From positions 35,381,760-35,445,759 of the forward strand of contig NC_083576.1 in NCBI RefSeq assembly GCF_027579695.1: a stretch of DNA of 64,000 nt, given 5' to 3'. The notes below the pieces were generated by a model, which saw only the letters and a program-made list of their open reading frames with translations, made no database searches and had not been told where the DNA came from. Position numbers and translations under genes: made by a program. Source of the DNA: Neoarius graeffei (Eukaryota; Chordata; Actinopteri; Siluriformes; Ariidae). This document shows, piece by piece, positions 42,211-54,236 of this stretch. The stretch's first letter is position 1; each line of letters begins with the position of its first letter.

Positions 42211-44338
42211 TATAAATGATCTCCCAGAGCTGTCAACTTTGATTGGGTCACTGTCAGCCCCTGCAGAACTCGATCAGGCAACTGAATGCTTAGAGTCAAC
42301 ATTCCGCCATACTTTAGATAATGTAGCTCCTCTAAAAAGGAAAATGGTCAGAGACAAAAAATTAGCACCCTGGTATAATGATGACACTCGCACATTAAAA
42401 CAGACCACTCGAAAATTGGAACGTAAATGGCGTCAAACAAAATTGGTAGTGTTCAAATTGGCGTGGAAGGAGAGCTTCCTGAAGTATAAAAAAGCTCTTA
42501 GTGCTGCGAGATCAACATATCTCTCCTCCCTAATAGAAGATAACAAAAATAATCCTAGATTCCTATTTAATACTGTAGCAAAATTAACCAGGAATAAGTC
42601 CACTATCAACACATGCACACCTGCAGTATGTAGTAGCAACGACTTCATGAATTTTTTTAATGACAAAATTGAGAATATCCGACAAAAAATTCAAACTACT
42701 AATTTAAGGTTAGACAATGAAAGTGACCTTGTAGTTAACAATATAACTGTATCAGATCATCAGTTAGAATGTTTTACTCCCCTAAAAGAAACTGAATTAC
42801 TCTCATTAATCTCTACATCAAAAGCCTCAACTTGCGTACTAGATCCCTTACCGACACATCTATTCAAACAGATAATGCCTGGAGTAATTGAACCGCTTCT
42901 AAAAATAATAAATTCTTCTCTTATGATTGGCTATGTACCCAAATCCTTTAAACTAGCAGTTATCAAACCCCTGATTAAAAAACCTGACCTTGATCCCTGT
43001 CAGCTGTCCAATTATCGGCCAATATCAAACCTCCCCTTTATCTCCAAGATCCTTGAAAAAGCTGTGGCACAGCAGTTATGCTCATATTTACATAGGAATA
43101 ACATCCATGAAATGTATCAGTCAGGATTTAGACCTCATCATAGCACAGAGACAGTACTGGTTAAAGTAGTAAACGACCTACTGTTGGCGTCTGATCAGGG
43201 CTGTGTCTCGCTACTTGTGTTGCTTGACCTTAGTGCAGCATTTGATACCATTGATCATTCCATTCTTCTGGATAGACTAGAAAATGTTGTGGGAGTTAAG
43301 GGAATGGCCCTCTCCTGGCTCAGGTCTTATCTAACTGATCGTTATCAGTATGTCGATATAAATGGTGATATTTCTAGACGTACCGAGGTAAAGTTTGGTG
43401 TTCCACAAGGTTCTGTCTTGGGTCCACTGCTTTTTTCTCTATATATGTTACCTTTGGGCGATATTATTCGTAAACATTGTATTAGTTTCCACTGTTATGC
43501 TGATGACACACAGTTGTATGTCTCTGCAAAACCTGATGAGAGACACCAGCTTAATAAAATTGAGGAATGTGTTAAGGACATTAGACACTGGATGCTTATA
43601 AATTTCCTTCTGCTTAACTCTGACAAGACTGAAGTACTTGTGCTAGGACCACATAAAGCTAGAAGTAAGTTTTCTGATTACACAGTAACTCTGGATGGCC
43701 TTTCTGTTTCTTCACGTGCAGCAGTAAAAGACCTCGGAGTGATTATTGACCCCAGTCTTTCATTCGAAACTCACATTGATAACATCACCCGGATAGCTTT
43801 CTTTCATCTCAGAAATATTGCAAAGATAAGAAATTTAATGTCATTGCATGATGCAGAAAAACTAGTCCATGCTTTCGTTACCTCCAGGTTGGATTATTGT
43901 AATGCCTTACTGTCTGGATGTTCCAATAAGTGCATAAACAAGCTCCAGTTAGTTCAAAATGCCGCAGCAAGAGTCCTTACTAGAACTAGAAAATATGACC
44001 ACATCACGCCTGTCTTATCCACACTGCATTGGCTCCCAATTAAATTTCGTATTGATTATAAAATACTACTATTGACCTTTAAAGCACTAAATGGTCTCGC
44101 ACCACAGTACCTGAGTGAACTTCTGCTCCTCTATGACCCGCCACGCCTACTTAGATCAAAAGGTGCAGGCTATCTGCTGGTACCTCGTATAGTGAAGGCT
44201 ACATCAGGGGGCAGAGCCTTTTCTTACAAAGCCCCACTGTTATGGAACAGCCTTCCAAGTAATGTTCGGGAATCAGACACAGTCTCAGCATTTAAGTCTA
44301 GGCTGAAAACATATCTGTTTAGTCAAGCCTTTTGTTAA
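42211..44338 (+). CDS. L2 reverse transcriptase, 699 open codons, lacking the endonuclease
   Basis: Continuous frame from the truncation point ([14 protein letters not shown]) to TAA at 44336-44338. Order: linker ([20 protein letters not shown]), RT fingers ([30 protein letters not shown]), [53 protein letters not shown], the catalytic [11 protein letters not shown] (about 43495-43530), [41 protein letters not shown] and the C-terminal [13 protein letters not shown]. There are no internal stops. The N-terminal AP endonuclease is missing through 5' truncation and there is no own promoter, so it is not an autonomous element. Confidence 0.95.
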
Positions 44339-45450
44339 TGGTGTTTATGAGGTAAAGGAGTAGATCTGGAGGGTCCTCAGACATAGAGTGTTTTGGTAAA
44401 CTGGGATGTATGGATGCTGTCAGTCCCCACTCGCTTGCTCACTCGAGTTTGTTGACGGTGCAGTGGCTGGCTGCTTTATGTCCCGGGGCTCCCTCATGCC
44501 TGTGTTACCTTCTGGCTCTCTCCTTTTAGTTATGCTGTCATAGTTAGTTGCCGGAGTCCCTGCTTGTACTCGGTGCAATATGTATACTGTTCCTACTTAT
44601 TCAGGTGACATTGGGCATACCTAACCACCTGTGTTTTCTTTCTCTTCCCCCCCCCCCACCCCAAATCTGTCCCTCTGAGTTACATGGAGTCAACAGGAAA
44701 TCTTTTGGTGGAGACGGTGGGGACCTCGACTGGCTATCGTAGCCTGCAGGGAATCGGCCGTCAGACGTTCTGTCGCATGTCCCAGACCCAGTGAAATGTA
44801 ACTGAATTGTCTTGGCCAGGCCTAAGGGTCCCATCTGCATCTCATCATTGCTGAGGAGTGTGCTCCCATCACCCAATCAAGCATCCAGCCAGAGCAGGTC
44901 ATGATATATTTTTTACCATATTAACATGCCATTGTGCGTCATGCCTGATGTAAAGACTCTCGTCTCTGCGAGCCTACCACACAGATTTAATACTTGTCAT
45001 TTTTAGGGCATACCTAACAACGTGTTTTCTTTCTCTCCCCCCCCATCTGTCCCTCTGAGTTACATGTTGATCCTGGGATTGAGATGCTGGCCTCTTCTGC
45101 CCCTCGGACCTGCTTGATCCATCCTGGTGTCCTGTGTCTGGTCGGAGTTTTATCGCCCCACTCCTGTGAAGGACGGCCCCATGAGGACAGTTGAGGGTTA
45201 TACCTGTTAAAACTGTTAATATTATAGTCAGGCTGTCTGTTGTTGCCCAAATGAGGATGGGTTCCCTTTTGAGTCTGGTTCCTCTCAAGGTTTCTTCCTC
45301 ATGTCGTCTGAGGGAGTTTTTCCTTGCCACCGTCGCCACAGGCTTGCTCATTGGGGATAGATTAGGGATAAAATTAGCTCATGTTTTAAGTCATTTAAAT
45401 TCTGTAAAGCTGCTTTGCGACAATGTTTATTGTTAAAAGCGCTGTACAAA
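44339..45450 (+). other. L2 3' UTR
   Basis: Non-coding, with two copies of a TTTCTTTCTC..CCCCC..TCTGTCCCTCTGAGTTACAT block (44635-44685 and 45025-45065). It ends with TAAAAGCGCTGTACAAATAA and the pentanucleotide tail. Confidence 0.8.
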
Positions 45451-45894
45451 TAAACTTGATTTGATTTGATTTAAGGTAGTGCGGAATAGTGCAAATGAGC
45501 GAGGTAAAGTGAAATGTGCAGTCCCTGAGTTCAGTGTGTTAATGAACGTTGAGAGTATGTGTGTGCGCGCGCGTGTGTTGGGGGGGTGGGAACTGTGAGG
45601 GTGACATGTCAGATGCTGAAGGGGGGGCAGGGGCGTGTGCGGGCAGAATCTGTGGCGGGGGAAGGAGGGGCAGAACAGGGAGGGAGTTGAGCCTCCTGAC
45701 CGCCTGGTGAAAGAAACTGTCCTTGAGCCTGCTGGTTTTGGCCCGGAGACTCCGCAGTCTCCTCCTCGACTGCAGCAGGCTGAAGAGGCTGTGAGATGGG
45801 TGAGTGGGGTCACCTGCAATCCTGATGGCTTTGCAGGTAAGGCGGGAGTTTTTATATCTCCATCCGAGTAGGGAGAGAGACACCAATGATCCTC

Positions 45895-47395
45895 TCAGCT
45901 GCTCTCAATGCGCTGCAGAGTCTTGCAGCAGGACACGGTGCAGGTGCCATACCACACAGTGATGCAGCTGCTCAGGATGTTCTTGATGGTGCCTCTGTAG
46001 AATGTGTGCATGATGGGGGCCGGGACTCTTGCTCTCCTCAGTTTGCAGAGGAAGTACAGATGCTGTTGGGCTTTTTTGGCCAGTGATGCGGTGTTGTTCC
46101 AGGACAGGTCTTCAGAGATGTGCACACCCAGAAACTTGGTGCTGCTCACCCTCTCCACTGCAGCACCGTCGATAGATAGTGGAGCATGCTGGGTGTGCGC
46201 TCTCCTGAAGTCCACAACAATCTCCTTCGTCTTCTCCACATTCAGGCGGAGATTGTTGTCCTTGCACCACATGGCCAAGTGGCTCACCTCACTCCTGTAG
46301 ACTGTCTCATCGCCATTGTCGATGAGACCCACTACAGTCGTGTCATCCGCAAACTTAATGAAGAGATTTGAGCTGGATGTTGGTGTGCAGTCGTGGGTCA
46401 GCAGAGTGAACAGGAGGGGGCTCAGCACACATCCTTGGGGGGGGGGGGGGGGGGGCCCGTGTTCAATGTGATGATGCTGGAGGAGTTACTGCTGACCCGT
46501 ACAGCCTGTGGTCTCCCCGTCAGGAAGTCCAGCAGCCAGTTGTACAGGGAGGTGTTGAGTCCCAGCTGGTCCAGTTTATGGATGAGCTGCTGAGGAATGA
46601 TTGTGTTGAATGCTGAGCTGAAGTCTATGAACAGCATTCTGACATACGAGTCTTTTGTCTCCAGGTGGGTGAGGGCTGAGTGGAGGGCAGTGGAGATGGC
46701 GTCGTCGGTCGAACGGTTGGACTGATATGCAAACTGGAAAGGGTCCAGGGCGGGGGGGAGGGCAGACTTGATATGCTGCATGACTAGCCGCTCGAAGCAT
46801 TTCATGAGGATAGGAGTGAGTGCAACAGGGCGGTAGTCATTGAAGCAGGAGGGAGACGGCTTCTTCAGGACCGGGATGATGGTGGTGGCTTTGAGGCATG
46901 TGGGGACAACAGCCTGGCTCAATGAGATGTTGAAGATGTCTCTAAAGACATCTGTGAGCTCCTCGGCACAGTCTCTCAGGACACGACCAGGAATGTTATC
47001 AGGACCCAGGGCTTTCCGTACATTTGTCGTCCTGAGAGCTCTCCTCACGCTGTCTGGGGACAGCGTCAACACCTGGTCGCCGGGAGGTGGTGGGGTCTTC
47101 CATGCCATGGTGCTATTGTCTGCCTCAAAGCAAGCGAAGAAGTCGTTCAACTGATTCAGCAGAGACGTGGAGTAGTCACAGGTCAGCGGCGAGGGCTTGT
47201 AATCTGTGATGGTCTGAATCCCCCGCCACAGGTTCCTGGTGTCTCTGCTGTCATTGAAATAGTTAGCAATGTACCTTGAATACTGTCTCTTGGCCACCCT
47301 GATGCCTCGAGACAGGTTGGCTCTAGCTATCCTCAGGCCCACCTCGTCCCCAGCTCTGAAGGCGGTGAAGGAACCTGCAATTCCTGGCTGCTTGC
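45895..47395 (-). pseudogene. Rex1 reverse transcriptase
   Basis: Minus reading: [86 protein letters not shown], then a poly(C) run at 46437-46455 that breaks the frame before [29 protein letters not shown] (catalytic Asp pair), DNNLRLNVEKTKEIVVDFRR and FLGVHISEDLSW follow. The endonuclease domain is absent through 5' truncation. Only the C tract and a few changes disrupt the domain. Confidence 0.9.
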
Positions 47396-48092
47396 CAAAC
47401 TGCATCTCTGATGCGTCGTACTGCAAAGAGGATGATGACAGATCTATTTTTCCCAGATTCCTTCGGTCCCAGACAATGAGCGATATCCACCCCCACATGT
47501 AGACTGTCATGGATGTTCGGCGTCATTTGTGCAAGGATTTTAATGACTACTTCCCTTACATTCTCTCCATCGTATTCTTTCAGACCGTGTAGTTTCAGTA
47601 GAGTTTTCCAGCTGTAACGTCAACTTTCTTCCACAGCCAATTTCAACACTTTATTCTCTCCTTTCAAAGTCTGTACTTCGTTTTGCATGTGCTTTAGCTC
47701 CTTCCTATTTTCACCCACATCAAACATAAGCTGCTTAACAGTAGCCGATATACTCTCAATTTCTTTAGAAGTGTCCTGTGTGGTTTTTTCAATAGCTAAA
47801 ATCTTTTGAAATGTGGCATCATGCTTGATTGACAACTCACGCATTGCTGATAGCATGTCCATATTTCTGTCATTGTCTTTAGCAACACTCTCTGATTCCA
47901 CACGCTTCATTTTTTTGCAGAGGGATTTCTCCAGAGTGTCAGGATTAAGGACAGAAACCAAAGCATTGCTGCTATCAAAAGCTGGGGATAAGTCAAACCA
48001 TATTCTTGCATCTTCCTCCCCAGAGTCAACAGGGGACTGAGCAGCACTGGAGATAGCACTTGTTAACGCCATACTGTCTGTATCCTGTAGCA

Positions 48093-48349
48093 CAGGGGTG
48101 TCCAAACTGATCCATAAAGGGCCGTGTGGCTGCAGGTTTTCATTCCAGCCTTGCAGCAGCACACCTGATTTGGCTTATTCAATCAACTGACACACCCACC
48201 CTTTAATCAAGGGTGGGTGTGGCTGCAAGTATTTGACTGTGTGAAGACAGTTCAGTTGATTGAATGAGCCAAGTCAGGTGTGCTGCTGCATGGCTGGAAT
48301 GAAAACCTGCAGCCACACGGCCCTTTATGGATCAGTTTGGACACCCCTG
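48093..48349. mobile_element. palindromic hAT-type MITE
   Basis: The ends CAGGGGTGTCCAAACTGATC and complement are perfect, with arms of about 110 bp that are almost fully complementary. A perfect 8-bp duplication CTGTAGCA lies at 48085-48092 and 48350-48357. It is inserted in codon 20 or so of LINE ORF1. The ORF1 frame rejoins when it is removed. Confidence 0.95.
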
Positions 48350-48429
48350 CTGTAGCATCATGACTTTGGATTTCCCTTTGCTTTTTCTCTTAGTCTTTTT
48401 ACCCATACACACCCAGTGCTGAAGTACTC

Positions 48430-49200
48430 AACTTAAGCAAGCATTATATACTAGTGTATAAAAAAAAAAAAAAAAATCACAGCATAATTCATACGTCAAC
48501 CTATACGGAATGTCTGTATTTTATACGGATTTGATTCAATAAACGTAGTATACGGGCATACAAATAAAGTTATACGGATTCTTTAAAAAAACTTCAATAT
48601 TTATTTAGAGCTATAAATCAATTCCCACGATGATAAGAGCACATAACATTTACAAACGTACTGTACACCACAGAAAGCACAGACAGACAGTAAAGAGTCT
48701 TATGAAATCGCGTGTTATCTTGTGGTAGCGAGACTTCGTTCCACTTTTGATCATGCGCACACCGCATTGCGAAAATCACCCCAACCGGGAAGTAACATTT
48801 TGTTTGAAAAGCGTATTTCCACCTGAGCGACTTTCACTAGCGACTGAAAAGATTCTAAATGGGCACTCCGGCAAGATCAACACAGACACTTGCTGTGACA
48901 TGCAGCCTAGTGAGGTATTGGTGCAGAGTGCTAAAAAAGCTGTCGTGGAGTACAATTCAGAACATTAGAGTGACACTGTGTTTCTGTCAAACATTGGAGC
49001 TTTGTATTCATTCTGAAGGTTTATTGTTATTAATATTGAATAAAAAGTAACTTGGATATATCATTGTTAATCATTCAAATTTTAGGTAAATTATTTTAAT
49101 TTGCATCTTATAAGGACTTTATAAGGGAAATACGGATTTTGGAGGTTGGTTATACAGGCTTGACTGACCAAAGGTTGACATGTACGGTAATTAGCAGTTG
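48430..49200. other. L1 5' region with a possible small transposon
   Basis: Repeated TATACGG/CCGTAT motifs near 48490-48570 and 49130-49190 are partly inverted. An open frame at 48747-48968 (ATEKILNGHSGKINTDTCCD, VLVQSAKKAVVEYNSEH) looks protein-like but is not recognised. A poly(A) run lies at 48462-48476. Confidence 0.35.
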
Positions 49201-49321
49201 TATTACCACTTCACTAAAGTTTTCTTGACGAGCTTACAAATGCACGGCCACTCACGACGACGCCATCTTGGCCTCCCCGCTCTCCAGGTTTTTACATAGA
49301 GCTCAGTGCTGTAGCCACTAA

Positions 49322-50571
49322 TGGCCCTTTTCCACTACCCTTTTTCAGCTCACTTCAGCTCGCTTCAGCTCACTTCAGCCCGACACGGCTCGCGTTTCGA
49401 CTACCAAAAACCAGCACGACTCAGCTCGTTTCAGCCCTGCTTAGCCCCTAAAACTCGCACTGTTTTGGAGTGGGGCTGAAGCGAGCCAAACCGTGCCGAG
49501 TGAGGCTAGGGGCGTGAGCAGGCACTCCCCTGTGCACTGATTGGTGAGGAGGCGTGTCCTCACATGCCCACACACGCCCCGCGAGCGCGCTGGGATCTGT
49601 AAACACCGCAAACCCGGAAGGAGAATAATTACGAATTACGAGAATTTCTGAAGCCTTATGCGCCTCGCCTCATCTATACGCTCTTGCCAGTATCTGTCCG
49701 CGTTGTCGGTGACAACAAGCCACAGCACCAAGACCAGCAACACTAACGACTCCATGTCCTCCATGTTTATTGTTTACTATTCGGGTCGTGAGACTACTGC
49801 TTAAAAGATCACTGAATCAGTGACATACAGAGCATCGTGGACGAGTTCGCGGAGCGCAAGGCTTCAAATAATGCGCGCAGTAGGCTATTGATGTTTTATT
49901 ATGAGCCATGTACAGTATGTCGCCTAATGTTTTTTTGTTTCTGAGTTACATGTTCGTTTGAAGGACTTAATGTACAAAATAACATAGCTGCACCCCGTAG
50001 TGTTGAAATTGGTAAACACAGTGCATTCAGTGAGGTTTGCACCGCCCTTCTTTTATTTCTGACTCTTCCTGTCACCGTTGCAACCTCTGAGCGCTCATTC
50101 GTATGCCCTTCAAATAATGTGCGCAGTATAGGCTATTGATGTTTTATTATGAGCCATGTACAGTATCCTAATGTTTTTTTGTTTCTGAGTTACATGTTCG
50201 TTTGAAGGATTTGATGTACTAAATAACATAGTTGCACCCGGTAGTGTTGAAATTGGTAAACACCGCAGTTGCGGACATTTTGTAGCCTAAAATGATGTTA
50301 TGATAAGCTTTAATAAAGGGCCCGGTCATTTGCCCCGCCCCCGGCCCGGCTCTGACTTGTTCCGCCACTGTCACTGATGTCACTGTTTGCGCTGCTTAAC
50401 GACATCACCTGACGTCCACCCACTTTCGCTAACTCCACCCAATGTGTCCACCCACTTCCAGCCAGCACGGTTCAGCGCGGTTGTAGTCGAAATGCAACTC
50501 CAACAGCCCCGCTCAGCCCGACTCAGCACGGCACGGCTCGGCTCAGCCGCGTTTGTAGTGGAAAAGCGGCA
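49322..50571 (+). mobile_element. PIF/Harbinger-like MITE, copy 2, with insertion
   Basis: Same ends and interior as 37297-37969. It is interrupted at about 49816-50370. The 3-bp target duplication is not clear (TAA on the left, ATA on the right). Confidence 0.85.
49816..50370 (+). mobile_element. hAT-derived fragment with internal tandem duplication
   Basis: Inserted in the MITE, with TCACTGA repeated at 49809-49815 and 50371-50377. A segment of about 160 bp (from TTCAAATAATG to GAAATTGGTAAACAC) occurs twice, at about 49862-50018 and 50109-50262. Between them the plus strand reads LFLTLPVTVATSERSF, the conserved C-terminal hAT dimerisation text of ZMYM1-like transposases. Confidence 0.65.
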
Positions 50572-50770
50572 ATACACAGTTATTTGGGCGGCGCTCCGGT
50601 GGGCAGAAGTATACAGGAAGTGTAGGTGTTCACATCAAATGTAAATAAACACAGTTTAAAAACAGGTTAAAATAATTAGATGGATACAGGATAGTAGGAT
50701 GAGTAAACAATTCTGACTTAATAATTACTTTCGCTTAATTAATTTATGCTAAATATCAAGTAGTCTTTCG

Positions 50771-51910
50771 CTGTGTCCAAAACCACTCACTCGTTCACTA
50801 CTTCTTACTCACTAGTAGGGAATTACTATACAGAGGAGCTCATTGATAAATAGTGAGCTCATTGATAAAATGAAAAAACGCTTTCAGACACTACTCCACC
50901 GCACCGTTATTTACGTCATTACTGTCGCACAATTAAAATGTGCCAGATCAGTCAGCTAGTGGGTTTTCAAAAGAATAAATCCATATTATACTGAGAATAC
51001 TTTCCACATTAATAAATACAAAGTACTTTACCTTTGTCTGAAATTGTTCCCTACTCACTATATAGGGTACTGTGAGTTTGCCATTTGTAGTGCTGTCTGA
51101 AACGATAGTAAGGATTATTACACCCTATATAGTGCACTCAAAGTATCCCACAATGCATCACTAAAAGTAGTGTACAACCGGTGGTCACCAACCAAGCAAT
51201 ATATCCCATCGTGCATTGCGGTCACGCTGAAAGAAATCAAATCAAAAGCCTCAAATTTGATTTAATAAAAGGCAGCAGCAAAGAAGGAAGTATTCAGCCT
51301 TGATTTAAAAGAACTGAAAGATGCAACAGACACAAAGTACATTGTATTTATTAATGTGGGAAATGCGCTCAGTGTAATATGTATTTATTACACAAATACA
51401 TTCATGTATTTTTTATTTTGAAAACCCACCAGACACCTGATCTGGCACATTTTAATTGTGCCACAGTAATGACGTAAATAATACCGTGACCAATTAGTGT
51501 CCAAAAGCCTTTTTTTTTTATTTTATTAATGAGCTCACTATATAGTCCTCTATATAGTAATTCCCTATATAATGAGTAGGGAGTAGTAAACGAGTGAGCG
51601 ATTTCGGACACAGGGTTTGTGTCTGCTTCATCTTTCAGTTCTTTTAAATTAAGGCTGAATACTTTCTTCTTTGCCACTGCCTTTTATAAAATCAAATTTG
51701 AGGCTTTTGATTTGATTTCTTTCAGCGCGACCACAATGCATGATGGGATATACAACAAAATGGCAACCACACTATATAGTCCACTATCTAGTGAGTAGGG
51801 TGTGATTTCGGACACAGGGCAAAAGTGTGGGGTTTGTTTTTCCATTTTACCAATGAGCTCACTATATAGAATTCCCTACATAGTGAATAAGTGAATGATT
51901 TCGGACACAG
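50771..51910. mobile_element. large foldback element with nested inverted repeats
   Basis: The ends CTGTGTCCAAAACCACTCAC and (complement) CTGTGTCCGAAATCATTCAC are inverted. An inner pair of about 90 bp (51256-51341 against 51618-51703, CAAATTTGATTT...) is also inverted. CTATATAG boxes and GTGTCCGAAATC-type motifs recur throughout. It is non-coding and may be two related MITEs, one inside the other. Confidence 0.75.
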
Positions 51911-53110
51911 CCGAACACTCTACGCCACTTGGTGGCAGTAATGCACCAATTCGTTGGTTTCTATCCGCCAGTTAACCTCAAAGAAGAAAAAGAGCAAGAG
52001 AAGGCGCAAGGCAAGGTGTCATCAGTAAGGTAAGCGTAAAATAATAATTCTTGCGTTTTCCATCAATTTAATTTCGCAATTAGTAATGTGCAGTGTTTTT
52101 TTTAAATAACTACTTGTTAGGAAACCCATGGTTTTTATGTAGCTGATTTTTATGGAATGATTTATATAACCTACGTGAATGTCAAGCAAGGTCTTCTTGA
52201 CTGCTGTCTATTTAGTTATTTTTGATAAGCAAATGTAGAAATTCTTCTTTGTGACTTTTAACGTTGTTAAGAAGACATAACTGCATCTGTAGTTAGCTTT
52301 AAATGACAAAGTACCTCAAGTGTTTAATGTATTTTTACGAACTGTTTTAGCGATTGTGGACTGTAGGTCCAGTCTGTTGCTATCGCAGATGCTGTTAACC
52401 TTTAAACGGTTCTCAGGTAAAAGCATGATGGCAGTTTGGCCACCTTTTGGTCCATGCCGGATACAGGGAGATCAGTGTCTATATTCCTTTGTAGTCTATA
52501 AACACAGTTCTTTTGTAATGGTAAATGGCGAACGCTGGCTCGCTAAATTAGACATGGAGCCGCCATTTTGGAAATGCATATTCTCCAGCCCTGCTTTCCG
52601 TAGATGGCGTCTGACGATTCAGACGACGAATCGTCCTGGTCACAATCAGTGATCCATTTTAGGGTCATTGAGGTCAAAATTTCAAGTTAGTTACGGAATC
52701 ATGATTTTACTTTTGATGTATCTGGGAAGTAATCACGAACAAAATGTTAAAGTTTTGGTGTACAACAGCTTTTCTTTTTGGTAGGAGAGCCATTTGAATG
52801 AATGCAAATTTAGGTGCGTCACGGACTTAAATTGTTTTATATAATGTGTGTGTCAATCCTAACCCTATTTTTCTCTCACATAGAAGCCGCCGCCTTGTTA
52901 TTTATTTCATTGTGTTCTTTGTACTTTCGTTTTCTGCCCCCCCCCCCCCCCCCAATAATTCCAGTTTTTGTGGATCCTGCCATATCCTCTCACGGTGCTT
53001 GTGTGTTCTTTCTGCTGATGTTTTATGTTCCATTTTCTATAATATTTGAGTAAAAATACATCAGTATAAATCCTTTATTATACTTTGCCAATACTCTGCC
53101 TTTCTATTTC
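51911..53110. other. unassigned, exon-like start and C run
   Basis: 51915-52029 (CTACGCCACTTGGTGGCAGT ... CATCAGTAAG) ends at a GTAAGCG donor-like site and resembles the 5' leader of repeat-borne transcripts. There is a poly(C) run at 52938-52954. No coding frame can be supported. Confidence 0.3.
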
Positions 53111-53597
53111 TACAGTGTACAGTGCTCAGCGTAAATGAGTACACCCCTTTTGAAAAGTAACATTTTAAACAATATCTCAATAAACACAAACAATTTCCAA
53201 AATGTTGACAAGACAAAGTTTAATATAACATCTGTTTAACTTATAACGTGAAAGTACGGTTAATAATAACTTGGGTGCAAAAATGAGTACACCCCACAAC
53301 AAAAACTACATCTAGCTAGTACTTTGTATGGCCTCCATGATTTTTAATGGCAGCACCAAGTCTTCTAGGCATGGAATGAACAAGTTGGCGACATTTTGCA
53401 ACATCAATCTTTTTCCATTCTTCAACAATGACCTCTTTTAGTGACTGGATGCTGGATGGAGAGTGATGCTCAACTTCTCTTCAGAATTCCCCAAAGAAAA
53501 TAATTTGTTTACACCACAAAGGTGAAGGCTACAAGAAGATCAGCAAAGCTTTACTTATCAGTTAGAATACTGTAGCAAAAGTGGTACAAAAATTTAA

Positions 53598-54236
53598 TGG
53601 TGCGTTTACACATAGCCAGATACTTATGAAGACGCATATTTATTTATGCTGTTGCACCTCTCATTTACATGTAAACGGAGGTTTCAGTCACTGAAAACGG
53701 ATATCTTTGAAAACTCTGGGCAAAGTGGAGATTTCTGAAAACTCCGTTTTCATGCCTGCGTGTAAATAGTGGAAAACGGAGTTTTAGGTTTTCCCGACGT
53801 CACGATATGCATCACAGAACAATATTTGCGTCAGGCGCTCAATATTTTGGTTTGATGGTCTCATGGATGCAACACGGGTGGTCATCCTTTTTACATATTT
53901 GCAAACACTTTTGGTTTGTTTGCATTTGCAAATAGGACTACAACAGCTTTATGAGGAGCAGAGGAGAAGGACTGCGAGGAGGGTCGCTGTTTTTCAGGCA
54001 CTTTTCCTCCCACCAAGACAAATTCAAGATGATTCTGATAGGCTAATATGGCTTTATACTTCTCCTTATACTGCCACCTATATGTTTGGCATGCTCATAA
54101 TAGTGCTTATCTGTGTATCTATGCGGATCCGTGTAAATGCAGATATTTTGGAGAACGGTCTGGTGTAATCATGGATATTTTTGAAAACGGAGAGGCGGGG
54201 TTATCAGTTTCTATACATGCCCGGGTACGTGTAAAC
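53598..54236. mobile_element. Harbinger-like small element in Tc1 copy 3
   Basis: GTTTACAC-type inverted ends with a TAA duplication at 53595-53597 and 54237-54239. Removing the element with one TAA restores the transposase reading QKFKHPKDG. A short frame (LQQLYEEQRRRTARRVAVFQ, 53935-53994) resembles HARBI1-type N-termini. Confidence 0.88.

Larger units (their letters stand above)
42210..45468 (+). mobile_element. L2-clade LINE, 5' truncated, well preserved
   Basis: It lies in the Rex1 3' UTR. The target duplication ATTTAAG is at 42203-42209 and 45469-45475, and the tail is (GATTT)n at 45456-45472. It has an open reverse transcriptase frame and a 1.1-kb 3' UTR. It is the least decayed LINE of the window. 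Confidence 0.92.
36397..47395 (-). mobile_element. Rex1-type LINE (CR1 group), with two large insertions
   Basis: Reverse transcriptase at 47395-45895, then a 3' UTR that continues at 45895-45476, 42202-41999 and 36735-36397 around two insertions. It ends in (GACTT)n on minus (AAGTCAAGTCAAGTCAACTT on plus at 36397). It is 5' truncated at about 47395, inside LINE ORF1. Confidence 0.85.
36227..48406 (-). pseudogene. L1/Tx1-type ORF1 (coiled coil and RNA-binding domain), split three ways
   Basis: RNA-binding chaperone of an L1-type LINE. The first piece, 48406-48350, reads MGKKTKRKSKGKSKVMMLQ. The second, 48084 to about 47396, holds the coiled coil (EIESISATVKQLMFDVGENR KELKHMQ, continuous) and, after a TGA near 47617, the central domain ([30 protein letters not shown]). 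The third, 36396-36227, reads KENNLCVTEPLSPEDRVARN, then LLKKAREEGKKASFKGSFAL and VDGKKFPFSEVK, stop. A MITE and the Rex1 nest separate the pieces. The frame rejoins across both. Confidence 0.8.

Noticed and set aside
46422-47510. 362-codon minus-strand frame as one gene
   Set aside because: Its first 40 or so codons are out-of-frame LINE ORF1 sequence fused by chance to the Rex1 reverse transcriptase. The border is the Rex1 insertion point.
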